Assembly (NCBI GenBank): GCA_016876035.1
Contig: VGOE01000006.1
Location: forward strand, 1 to 50,164
Source of the DNA: Chloroflexota bacterium
GTDB lineage: Bacteria; Chloroflexota; Dehalococcoidia; UBA2247; RBG-13-53-26
Length of the DNA stretch: 50,164 nt
Direction: 5' to 3'
The notes beneath the pieces are model-generated. The model was given only the letters and a program-made list of their open reading frames with translations, was not told the DNA's origin and did no database searches. Below are positions 31,916-39,515 of the stretch, piece by piece. Position 1 is the stretch's first letter. The number at the start of each line of letters is the position of its first letter. The position numbers and the translations under genes are program-made.

Positions 31916-32662
31916 ATGCTGGCAGACAAGTTCAGGCTGAACGGTAAGGTGGCAGTCATAACGGGCTCTGGTAAGGGCATTGGTCGAGGCATCGGCCTAG
32001 TCTTTGCCGAGGCCGGGGCCAATGTAGCCTTCGCTGCAAGAACAGAGAAGGATATTCAGGCCGCCGCAGAAAAGGCGAAGGCATTCGGCGTGCAAGCCAT
32101 CGCTGTTCCGTGCGATGTCAAGTATGACAGTCAACTGCAAAATCTGGTTGACAAGACCATTCAGACCTTTGGCAAGATTGATATTGTGGTCAACAATGCT
32201 GGAGGGAGTTTGCCCAAACCGATCCCCCAGATTACCCGCCAGCAATTCGCTGAAGATTTTGATTTCAACGTCGGCTCGGCCCTTTCTTTTGCCCGCATTT
32301 GCCTGCCGCATCTGAAAGAAAGCAAGGGTTGTGTCATCAACATAAGCTCGGCGGCGGGACGGTTGGTAGCGCCTTATTTCATTAACTATGCTGCCAGCAA
32401 GGCCGCCCTTACCTTTATGACCAGACTAATGGCTGCTGAGCTGGCCCCGGATGTGAGGGTGAACGCTATCGCCCCAGGGTTCATACCGACAGATGCCACG
32501 GCTGGCTTCTACGATAAGGCCACGTTTCAGAAGATGTCCGTCATGAACCCGTTGAGGACGCCCGGCGATGTAGAAGATGTTGCTCTGGCTGCTCTGTACC
32601 TGGCATCGCCGGCAGCCAGATGGGTGACAGGCAAGATTTTGGAAATTGATGGCGGTACTTAG
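31916..32662 (+). CDS. SDR family oxidoreductase (FabG-like), second of the MarR cluster
   Basis: A 248-residue SDR with TGSGKGIGRGIG near residues 16-27, NNAGG, Ser in NISSAAG and catalytic YAASK. The C-terminus ends TGKILEIDGGT. It is similar to the SDR at 29.8 kb and not to the long SDRs at 11.7-14.7 kb. ATG 31916 follows GAGGAGGGG. The 108-base gap before it could contain a weak promoter, but it probably belongs to the same operon. The following gene is a ferredoxin. Confidence 0.86.
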   Translation: MLADKFRLNGKVAVITGSGKGIGRGIGLVFAEAGANVAFAARTEKDIQAAAEKAKAFGVQAIAVPCDVKYDSQLQNLVDKTIQTFGKIDIVVNNAGGSLPKPIPQITRQQFAEDFDFNVGSALSFARICLPHLKESKGCVINISSAAGRLVAPYFINYAASKAALTFMTRLMAAELAPDVRVNAIAPGFIPTDATAGFYDKATFQKMSVMNPLRTPGDVEDVALAALYLASPAARWVTGKILEIDGGT

Positions 32663-32712
32663 GTGCGAGGGTGCGTTTTTGATTCATACGCATAGAGTAT
32701 TGCAGGTGGGAA

Positions 32713-32883
32713 ATGGTTATCTGGAATGAAGAGAAATGTGATGGGTGTGGCATCTGCGTGCATTTTTGTCCTGTGGATGCGCTGAAAAGCTGGGGAGTGA
32801 TCGAAATAGACCGAGAGAAGTGCACCGATTGCCAGGAATGTATTGGGGCCTGCCCTGTGGATGCGCTGGAGGTCAAGGAATGA
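32713..32883 (+). CDS. 2[4Fe-4S] ferredoxin, 56 residues
   Basis: The short ORF carries two complete cluster motifs: CDGCGICVHFCP and CTDCQECIGACP, each with CxxCxxCxxxC followed by Pro, the classical clostridial-type low-potential ferredoxin. The protein needs no longer length. Its TGA overlaps the ATG of the next gene (ATGA at 32880-32883), so the FAD oxidoreductase is translationally coupled to it. It is the likely electron acceptor or donor for that enzyme. GGTGGGAA precedes its ATG. Confidence 0.9.
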   Translation: MVIWNEEKCDGCGICVHFCPVDALKSWGVIEIDREKCTDCQECIGACPVDALEVKE

Positions 32884-33644
32884 AGCAGGTCAAATACGAC
32901 ATAGTGGTTATTGGCAGCGGGATAGGGGGCACTACTTCGGCAGCCCTGCTGGCTAAGGCAGGCTACAAGACCCTGGTGGTGGAGAAGCTGCCCTTTGCCG
33001 GAGGTCGATGCGCCACGCTCGACTACCATGGCTACAAAATAAACACTGGATTGAATACGGTTACTCAGGAATGCCACGGAGCGTTGTGCCGGGAGGTGGG
33101 CGCTGAGTTTGAGATGCGTATCACCGAGAACGAATGGGTCTACCGCATTAAGGGAAAGGACTATCCGCAGCCCAAGTCGGGCAAAGGTGTCCTGAAAGTC
33201 ATGATTGGCCACGCTGCTCGCGATGATGCTGAGGCGGAAAGGGTGATGCAGGCCATCAAGCGGGGCATCGGCTGGGCGGAGCCTTCTTACTCTATGTCCC
33301 TGGACGAATGGCTGAGGCAATATACGGACAATCCAGCCATATTGGGCATGTTCCAGAACTACGTGGCCGCAGCAGGCGCCATAAGGAACTCCGAGTTACC
33401 TGCTGGTGAGTATTTTCGCATGATGCGGGAGATTGACGCGTCCGGCAGAGTCTGGGGTCACCTTCCTCTAGGGGGCGGCCAGCTAACGGATTCCCTGCTG
33501 AAGGCTATCAAGGGGAGGGGAGGGGAGGTGTGGGCCTGTTGCCCGGCAGTGCAGATAAATGTGAAGGGTGGGGTAGCTACCGGCGCGGTTGTGAGAAAGG
33601 ACAGCGAGGACATTGAGATCATTGCCCAGGCGGTGGGGTGGTGA
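32880..33644 (+). CDS. FAD-dependent oxidoreductase, CrtI-like: N-terminal part (frameshifted)
   Basis: This 254-residue reading frame has the Rossmann motif VVIGSGIGGTTSAALLA, the strand VVEKLP and the GGRCATL turn of CrtI-like oxidoreductases. It ends abruptly at a TGA (33642-33644) after DIEIIAQAVGW. The following frame continues with VSDAGAKRTVGLVG, which aligns with the VVSNAGIQPTVLKLVG block of the paralogue at 6.5 kb. So one base appears missing near the GGGG at 33635-33638. The ATG overlaps the ferredoxin stop. Together the two parts make a normal-length enzyme of about 440 residues. Confidence 0.8.
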   Translation: MKQVKYDIVVIGSGIGGTTSAALLAKAGYKTLVVEKLPFAGGRCATLDYHGYKINTGLNTVTQECHGALCREVGAEFEMRITENEWVYRIKGKDYPQPKSGKGVLKVMIGHAARDDAEAERVMQAIKRGIGWAEPSYSMSLDEWLRQYTDNPAILGMFQNYVAAAGAIRNSELPAGEYFRMMREIDASGRVWGHLPLGGGQLTDSLLKAIKGRGGEVWACCPAVQINVKGGVATGAVVRKDSEDIEIIAQAVGW

Positions 33645-34201
33645 GCGATGCGGGAGCCAAGCGCACTGTGGGTTTGGTGGGCAAAGAACATTTCCCCTCT
33701 GGGTATCTGAAGGATGTGGCGGCTATAAAAGGCGCTCCTCAAACCATTATTTACTTTACCCATGATAGACCTCTCATCGAGGCCAACTCTGTGATATGTC
33801 TGACTGAGGCACGACGGGTCTTCATGATGAGCACTAACACCAACATCTGCCCGGAGAGGGCACCCAAAGGAAAGCATCTATCAGGGGCGGCGGCCTACCT
33901 TGGCTCCTCTTTACCACCCCTCGACATCAAAAAAGAGGTGGAGCTGGTCCTTCAGGACCTGAGGGACAACATACCAGGCTTTGACAAGTATGCTCAGGTA
34001 ATGAGAATCAACATCAACCGAGGGGATTGGGGGCTGATGAAAACCTGGCCCGGCTACACCGTACCTGTGAAGACGCCTGTTGTAGGGCTATATACAGTGG
34101 GTGATGATGCGGGCCCCTTGGGTTGGTGGTGCTCACCTGCTGCGGTGATGAGCGGACGCCGGGCCGTGGAAGATATTACCCGGCGCTATAGACCTGCCTG
34201 A
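33638..34201 (+). CDS. FAD-dependent oxidoreductase, CrtI-like: C-terminal part (frameshifted)
   Basis: This frame encodes the C-terminal 187 residues of the oxidoreductase begun at 32880. It contains VSDAGAKRTVGLVG at its start and the FAD-binding end PVVGLYTVGDDAGPLG. The GTG at 33638 may let it be made separately, but no ribosome site precedes it and a lone C-terminal FAD half would not be functional. Most likely it is joined to the first part either in the true genome (assembly or sequencing indel) or was lost by a recent mutation. Confidence 0.75.
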   Translation: MVSDAGAKRTVGLVGKEHFPSGYLKDVAAIKGAPQTIIYFTHDRPLIEANSVICLTEARRVFMMSTNTNICPERAPKGKHLSGAAAYLGSSLPPLDIKKEVELVLQDLRDNIPGFDKYAQVMRININRGDWGLMKTWPGYTVPVKTPVVGLYTVGDDAGPLGWWCSPAAVMSGRRAVEDITRRYRPA

Positions 34202-34228
34202 GAGGCCAATGTGCGACTCTTATCTGCC

Positions 34229-34258
34229 CCCGAGGCCCTGTGTGCTCTGGGCCTCGGG
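34229..34258 (+). terminator. intrinsic terminator after the FAD oxidoreductase
   Basis: CCCGAGGCCC (34229-34238) and GGGCCTCGGG (34249-34258) form a perfect 10-bp G+C-rich stem with a 10-base loop, followed by CACTTGTTTAG. It marks the end of the SDR-ferredoxin-oxidoreductase transcript. Confidence 0.6.
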
Positions 34259-34323
34259 CACTTGTTTAGTGGGCGTCAGATTAGCCGCCGGTAAAGATGG
34301 CATGGCTCCAAGGGCTTTAGAAC

Positions 34324-34734
34324 ATGGACAGGCGTGTGTTCGACGAGTTCCTGGCAAGCGCTGACACCCTCCGCGTATACAAGGATGCAGCGCTTGTCTT
34401 TGCATCCAGAAAAGGGGCGCTGCTGGCGCTCATCGAGTACATTGATGGGTTTGCCGCTGACCACCAGGGAGTCGTCATATTAGACAAGGTCATGGGCAAT
34501 GCTGCGGCCTTGCTGTCGATCAAGGCAGGCTGCCGGGAAGTATTCAGCCCGTTAGGAAGCCGACTTGCCATTGCCACTCTCGAAAGATATAACATCAGGT
34601 ACCATCTCGACCAGGTTGTGTTTCATATTCGGCAAGCTCAGGGAGAGGGGATGTGTCCCATGGAAAGGCTTTCGCTGGACAAAAGCCCTGAAGAATTCTA
34701 TGCTCTCGTAAAGGAAAGGTTGAATAGGCGGTGA
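34324..34734 (+). CDS. DUF1893 family protein
   Basis: The 136-residue protein has the DUF1893 pattern as I recall it: an N-terminal helix, VILDKVMGNAAALLSIKAGCREVFSP (about residues 57-82), a middle ERYNIRYHL, and GMCPMERLSLD near 105-115. The fold is related to cytidine-deaminase-like proteins, but the function is not known. No clear ribosome site precedes the ATG. It lies between a terminator and the molybdopterin oxidoreductase gene 92 bases downstream, so it may lead that operon. Confidence 0.75.
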   Translation: MDRRVFDEFLASADTLRVYKDAALVFASRKGALLALIEYIDGFAADHQGVVILDKVMGNAAALLSIKAGCREVFSPLGSRLAIATLERYNIRYHLDQVVFHIRQAQGEGMCPMERLSLDKSPEEFYALVKERLNRR

Positions 34735-34826
34735 GCAGATTCACGCTTTGCTCCTTGCGAAAATCCGAAATGGGCTTCTTCACAATGCCAGGGTCGATAT
34801 AAGAAGAATCGAGGAGGTATAAGCAA

Positions 34827-37691
34827 GTGGCCAAGAGGTACGGATTGGTTATCGATCTGGAAAGGTGCACTGGATGTCATACCTGCACTGTGGCCTGCAA
34901 GGTGGAGAACAAAATAGAGGTAGGTTCAGGGATAAGGGTGGAGACAGTTGGGGGAGGGCATCGGGATGCGCCAGCGGGCAAATACCCCCAGCTAAGCATG
35001 CACTATTTACCCATGACTTGCATGCATTGCGCCCAGCCGCCGTGCCGCGATGTTTGCCCCACCGAGGCCATAAACCAGCGCCCCGACGGCGTTGTCCTCA
35101 TAGATGAGGGAAAATGCAATGGCTGCCAGGAGTGTATGACGGCGTGCCCGTACCAGGCGCTGGTTTATGATGCTGAAAGGGTTGTGGTGCGGAAGTGCAA
35201 CCTGTGCCTGGAGCGAATCGACCAGGGCTTTCAGCCCTTCTGCGCTGTGTGTTGTGGAGACGAGGCCATATTCTTCGGAGACCTGTCGGATCCGCAGAGC
35301 AAGGTTTCAAAACTGATAGCCGAAAGAAGTGCCTATACCCTTAACCCGGAACTGGCCACAGTGCCTGCGATCTATTACTGCCCTCCGTATAACCGGAGGC
35401 AAACCCAAAGCGCTCCGGCTGGAGCGCCAAGAACAGGCATTTTGGAAAGTGCCACATCGACCGATAATCGAGTGATGGTGAAGCCGGGTGAGAAGGTAAT
35501 ACGCACGGCATGTCCTCTCTCCTGCGGGCCTGGCTGTGGGATTCTGGCGCATGTCAAGGATGGTGTCCTGGTCAAGGTTGAACCTGGCGATTTTCCAGGT
35601 ACCAGCCATGTATGTCCCCGGAGCTTGGCGGTTACAAAGCTGGTGTATCATCCGGACCGGCTGAAATATCCCATGAAGCGTGTGGGCGATAGGGGCGAGG
35701 GCAAATGGCAGCGCATATCCTGGGAAGAAGCACTCGACACAATAACATCGAAGCTGAAGGAAATTGGCGGCAAGCATGGCCCCAATTCTGTGGCCTGGGT
35801 GCATGGCTCACTGGGCGTCGTCTCTGTGAGTTCCGTTATCGGCCTGGCTGGTGCTTGCCAGGGCACGTTTATCGACATGACAGGCTGCGGAGATGCTGCT
35901 GGGCCATGTGCCGATATAGCCTGCTATGGTGCCCCCTGGTGGTACGGAGAGGACTACACCACGGAGTTTGATAACCCTGCCCTGTGCCTGATATGGGGAG
36001 AGAACACTGTGGAAACTGAGCCGTTCAAATGGCGCAAGATCAGAGCTGCCAAGGAGAAAGGGGCCAGGTTAGCAGTCATTGATCCGAGATTCACTCCCAC
36101 TGCATCCAAGGCTGACGAGTACGTGCCGATCCGGCGTGGCACCGATGCAGCCCTAGCGCTGGGAATGATGAATGTTATCCTGGATCGGGGGCTTGAGGAT
36201 GTCTCTTTTATCAGCGAGCACACGGTGGGGCCTTTTCTGGTGCGCAGCGATAACGGCTTGTTCCTCAGGGAGAAGGATATCGGCCTTCCGGAGTCTCAGA
36301 ACTATATCGTCTGGGATACCAGGACAGATGCGCCTCAGAGCTACGATACGCCCAACGTAGCGCCAGCCTTGACCGGCATTTACAGGGTGAAGGGAGTGGA
36401 GTGCAAGCCGGCGTTTCATCTCCTGAAAGATCTAGTGCAGCAATTCCCACCAGGCAGAGCCTCTGAGATAACAGGGGTACCAGCCGATACCATCGTCAGG
36501 CTGGCTGTCGAATATGGCACCTATAAGCCGTCAGCTTCCTTCAGGGGTATGGGCTGTACCAGAGGTAGCTTCCACGGCGACCTCAGCTTTCGAGCCATAA
36601 ATACGCTGGCGGCTCTTACCGGCAACATCAGCTTCAGAGGTCATACGCCATTTGAGCTGAACCGCCCAGCCCTTATGGCGGCCTGGGGACTCCCGACCTT
36701 CATTACGCTGCTGCGGTTCTACGACGCTGTACTCACTGGCGAGCCCTTTCCCATCAAGGCGCTCTGGATAACCAGACACAATCTAGTGAACCAGGACCCA
36801 AACTTCAATAGGATCACTCGGGAGCTTATTCCTCGACTGGAGTTCATAGCCGTAACCGAAATGTTTATGACCACCAGCGCCCAGTATGCCGATATTGTTT
36901 TGCCTGGCAGCAGCTTCTTTGAGCACAATGACGTGGTTCAACCTGCTGGGGTGGCAGCGCACAACTACCTCCAGTTACAGCAGAAGGTGATAGAGCCCCC
37001 GTACGAATGCAGACCAGACCTGGACATCATGGCCGAAGTGGCCAAAAGAATGGGCATAGACGGGTGTTTGACCCAGACTCATGAAGAATATGTTGAGTTA
37101 TTGCTTGCCTCGGGCCATCCCTCCATGGAAGGCATAACGTTAGAGAGGCTAAAGGAGAGCCCCATGCCTCCAGCAGCGCATAGCGTCCCTGACTTCAACA
37201 CGCCCTCCGGGAGGCTAGAGTTCTACACGGAGAGGCTGAAGGAGTTCGGCCAAGAACTGCCTGTCTACTTGGAGCCCAGAGAGAGCAGCCGCACACCTCT
37301 GGCTCAAAAGTATCCACTTTCCCTTATTACGGCTCATACCAGATACCGTTATCATTCCATGTTCGCCAATGTGTCCTGGATCCGAGAGCTTGATCCGGAG
37401 CCAGTCCTGGAAATGAATCCTGCAGATGCTGCGCCTAGAGGCATTCAGGACGGAGACCTGGTTCGTGCCTTCAACGAGAGAGGCGAGGTCAAGCTCAAAG
37501 CCAGATTGCATCAGGGGGTCGGGCCGGGGGTGGTCAATATATGCCAGGGTTGGTCCCCTGCTCATTACGTTGCGGGCACCCACCAGGCATTGATCGACAA
37601 TGTGGTAAACCTGGCCCAGGAAGCTATCTTCGAGCCAAACGCGGCCCTCTTCGATACCCTGGTCGAAGTCGAGAAGGTTGAGGAGGCATGA
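34827..37691 (+). CDS. fused ferredoxin-like and molybdopterin oxidoreductase (CISM family)
   Basis: One 954-residue chain joins two subunits that are normally separate. Residues 1-150 are a DmsB/PsrB-like electron-transfer domain with four Cys groups (C14-C24, C65-C77, C97-C107, C124-C143). After a linker of about 75 residues the catalytic subunit follows. Its own 4Fe-4S site is C229, C233, C237, C263, and it has the molybdopterin-binding blocks CLIWGENTVETEPFKW, FRGMGCTRG, and a C-terminal MopB dinucleotide-binding domain starting near LSLITAHTRYRYHS. No Tat signal is seen, so it is cytoplasmic. GTG 34827 has GAGGAGG 9 bases before it. The substrate is unknown; no membrane anchor gene follows. 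Confidence 0.88.
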   Translation: MAKRYGLVIDLERCTGCHTCTVACKVENKIEVGSGIRVETVGGGHRDAPAGKYPQLSMHYLPMTCMHCAQPPCRDVCPTEAINQRPDGVVLIDEGKCNGCQECMTACPYQALVYDAERVVVRKCNLCLERIDQGFQPFCAVCCGDEAIFFGDLSDPQSKVSKLIAERSAYTLNPELATVPAIYYCPPYNRRQTQSAPAGAPRTGILESATSTDNRVMVKPGEKVIRTACPLSCGPGCGILAHVKDGVLVKVEPGDFPGTSHVCPRSLAVTKLVYHPDRLKYPMKRVGDRGEGKWQRISWEEALDTITSKLKEIGGKHGPNSVAWVHGSLGVVSVSSVIGLAGACQGTFIDMTGCGDAAGPCADIACYGAPWWYGEDYTTEFDNPALCLIWGENTVETEPFKWRKIRAAKEKGARLAVIDPRFTPTASKADEYVPIRRGTDAALALGMMNVILDRGLEDVSFISEHTVGPFLVRSDNGLFLREKDIGLPESQNYIVWDTRTDAPQSYDTPNVAPALTGIYRVKGVECKPAFHLLKDLVQQFPPGRASEITGVPADTIVRLAVEYGTYKPSASFRGMGCTRGSFHGDLSFRAINTLAALTGNISFRGHTPFELNRPALMAAWGLPTFITLLRFYDAVLTGEPFPIKALWITRHNLVNQDPNFNRITRELIPRLEFIAVTEMFMTTSAQYADIVLPGSSFFEHNDVVQPAGVAAHNYLQLQQKVIEPPYECRPDLDIMAEVAKRMGIDGCLTQTHEEYVELLLASGHPSMEGITLERLKESPMPPAAHSVPDFNTPSGRLEFYTERLKEFGQELPVYLEPRESSRTPLAQKYPLSLITAHTRYRYHSMFANVSWIRELDPEPVLEMNPADAAPRGIQDGDLVRAFNERGEVKLKARLHQGVGPGVVNICQGWSPAHYVAGTHQALIDNVVNLAQEAIFEPNAALFDTLVEVEKVEEA

Positions 37692-37810
37692 GCAAAGTGA
37701 CCACACGGGGTGTCTTTGCTGAATGGTGGCTGGCCCATGCAGAAAAGAGCATCGCAGGTAAGCGAGAGCCGCAAAGGGACGGCATCTTTGTGCAGAACTT
37801 TGAAACTTGA
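37688..37810 (+). CDS. 40-residue ORF coupled to the molybdopterin oxidoreductase gene
   Basis: The ATG at 37688 overlaps the preceding TGA as ATGA, and AGGAGG at 37681-37686 sits directly before it. The product begins MSKVTTRGVFAEWWLAHAEK and ends VQNFET. It is hydrophilic with two adjacent Trp and has no Cys. The coupled start suggests real translation; it may be a small accessory protein or the stump of a lost chaperone or third subunit. Not recognised. Confidence 0.4.
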   Translation: MSKVTTRGVFAEWWLAHAEKSIAGKREPQRDGIFVQNFET

Positions 37811-37845
37811 GGCAAGGTGATCGTCTCTCGACGTAACAGGACGAG

Positions 37846-38493
37846 TCAATAGACGATGATGATTCCAGCAATGGTCCCTTTCGGGATTGCCTCAATCGAT
37901 GCATCCATTCCGATGGGATAGATATCCCACCCTGCGGCTGCGACCATGTGAAAGACATCAATGCCGACGGCTTCCATAGAAGGCCTGGCTCTGAAATAGT
38001 GCCTGCAACTCTGCCCTTCCAAAGCCGCACAGGTGTCCTGCCCAGCGCACAGCGTATGCCGGCATGATCCAGCAGCAAAACCAACGGCTAAGTAGTAGCC
38101 ATCATAGAAGGCTTGGGACTCGACCTCGCTGACAATTCTGTAAATGTCGAGGTACGCGGCGATCAGGTCTTGATACGTCTGCTCGCTTGCTCCCATAATT
38201 CTGGCGGGGAGATCCTTGGTGAAAAATATGGCCTTGTGGTAGCTCTTCAGCATCTTCCGCAGTTCTTTCGCTCTCAGCGTGTGTGGAGGGCAATGAGCGC
38301 TTACACCATAAGAGATGCATCTGGGAACCTGACACTTCAGAGTCACCTTCTCGTCTACCGGAATTTCACTGGTACTGACGATCTTAGCCTTTGTAGCCCC
38401 CGATCGCAGGGCTATCTCTCTGTAGTTTTCCAAGTCACGCTCACGTTTCCCCACATCCAAATCAAGAGTTATTCTACGTGAAACTCTGGCAAT
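37846..38493 (-). CDS. DUF2284-like metal-binding protein
   Basis: The protein of about 215 residues has a Cys pattern typical of DUF2284: CQVPRCISYGVSAHCPP near residues 55-71, then SCRHTLCAGQDTCAALEG and CRHYFRARPSMEA. These Cys probably bind an iron-sulphur centre or zinc; many members are linked to corrinoid or methyl-transfer systems, without a proven role. The start is unusual. A strong TAGGAGGA at 38498-38505 is followed after five bases by ATT (38493-38491), and the sequence after it (IARVSRITLDLDVG) looks coding. A TTG at 38460 is an alternative without a ribosome site. It converges with the 40-residue ORF. Confidence 0.75.
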   Translation of the reverse strand: MARVSRRITLDLDVGKRERDLENYREIALRSGATKAKIVSTSEIPVDEKVTLKCQVPRCISYGVSAHCPPHTLRAKELRKMLKSYHKAIFFTKDLPARIMGASEQTYQDLIAAYLDIYRIVSEVESQAFYDGYYLAVGFAAGSCRHTLCAGQDTCAALEGQSCRHYFRARPSMEAVGIDVFHMVAAAGWDIYPIGMDASIEAIPKGTIAGIIIVY

Positions 38494-38945
38494 GAGTTCC
38501 TCCTATGGCAGCCACATTTTTCAGATAAGATAACACCGACCTGCACCCACAGTCAATTGATCAGCCGTTCGTAGTCATCCCATGTTTCATGGTGTTTGCT
38601 CTGTCAGGTCGATCCCATTTGACGGTGCAGTCGCAGGAGGCAGCCAGCGTCAGCCCAGCCTGCAGTGCCGAAGCTTGACGTTGTCAGATATAGAGTCTAG
38701 TTGCCGGGAACAGGCTCTGAGGTGACAACGACACCTTGCAGTCATTAATCACACTACCACGAGCGCGCCGAAACGGCTTCCTTTTGGATTTGGAGCGTCT
38801 TCTGCTATAATGTTGGCATCTCAAATATGCCTATCGATGGGGCAGTAAATATCTGAAGTGAGTATGCTGTAGATGGTGCGGATAGACCAATAAAGTCTGT
38901 CGGCAGTTAACCAGAACTATAGGAACGACGAGGAGCGGAGCGGCG
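38494..38945. other. intergenic stretch upstream of efp
   Basis: Apart from the DUF2284 ribosome site at its left end and the promoter near 38784, nothing convincing is seen: no tRNA, no open frame with coding character, and no strong hairpin. A leader of about 128 bases is predicted before efp. Confidence 0.5.
38784..38811 (+). promoter_or_regulatory. promoter candidate for efp-epmA
   Basis: TATAAT at 38806-38811 is perfect. TTGGAT at 38784-38789 matches four of six positions of the -35, with a 16-base spacer. Transcription would start near 38818. Confidence 0.55.
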
Positions 38946-39512
38946 ATGGAAATCTCAGACGTACATAAGAACAGCAAGGTCCTGATCGATGGCATTCCCT
39001 ATGAGGTGGAAGACATGGAATTCATGAAGCCAGGGAAAGGCCGCGCCATCTACCGCCTCAAGCTGCGAAACCTGTCTGACGGCAGCACCATCGAGCGTAC
39101 GTATCACTCAGGCGATAGGATTGATGAGGCTCGTATAAGCACCCATGAGATGCAATACCTCTACCAGGAAGATGATCACTATATATTCATGGACACTGAA
39201 ACCTTCGAGCAGCATTTCCTTAGCGGAGTACAGTTGGGCAACAAGAAGCACTTTCTCAAGCAGGGTGTGGTGGTTGCCATACAGATGATGGGTGACAAGC
39301 CCCTAGGCATAAATATGCCTACCTTTGTGGAGCTCGAGGTGATGGGAAGCGGGATCGGCGATAAGAAGGATACCTTTAGCGCCCAGACTAAGGCCGCCGT
39401 CCTGGAAACAGGCTATACCATCGCAGTCCCCACCTTCATCAAAGAACACGATATCATCAAGGTTGATACCCGCACCGGAACGTATGTAGAACGGGTAAGC
39501 ACCAGGAAGTGA
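38946..39512 (+). CDS. efp: elongation factor P
   Basis: The 188-residue protein has the three-domain EF-P layout. The modification loop reads EFMKPGKGRAIYRLKLRN, placing Lys31 where E. coli EF-P carries its lysylated Lys34. Middle-domain QYLYQEDDHYIFMDTETFEQ and C-terminal FIKEHDIIKVDTRTGTYVERV are conserved. EF-P relieves ribosomes stalled at poly-proline. GAGGAGCGGAG precedes ATG 38946. The next gene, four bases downstream, encodes the lysyl-modifying enzyme, so Lys31 is probably beta-lysylated or lysylated. No epmB is in the window. Confidence 0.95.
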   Translation: MEISDVHKNSKVLIDGIPYEVEDMEFMKPGKGRAIYRLKLRNLSDGSTIERTYHSGDRIDEARISTHEMQYLYQEDDHYIFMDTETFEQHFLSGVQLGNKKHFLKQGVVVAIQMMGDKPLGINMPTFVELEVMGSGIGDKKDTFSAQTKAAVLETGYTIAVPTFIKEHDIIKVDTRTGTYVERVSTRK

Positions 39513-39515
39513 AGT

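Noticed and set aside
33630-33645. Programmed -1 frameshift in the FAD oxidoreductase
   Set aside because: The GGGG run does not form an X-XXY-YYZ slippery heptamer and no downstream pseudoknot is evident; a lost base is simpler.
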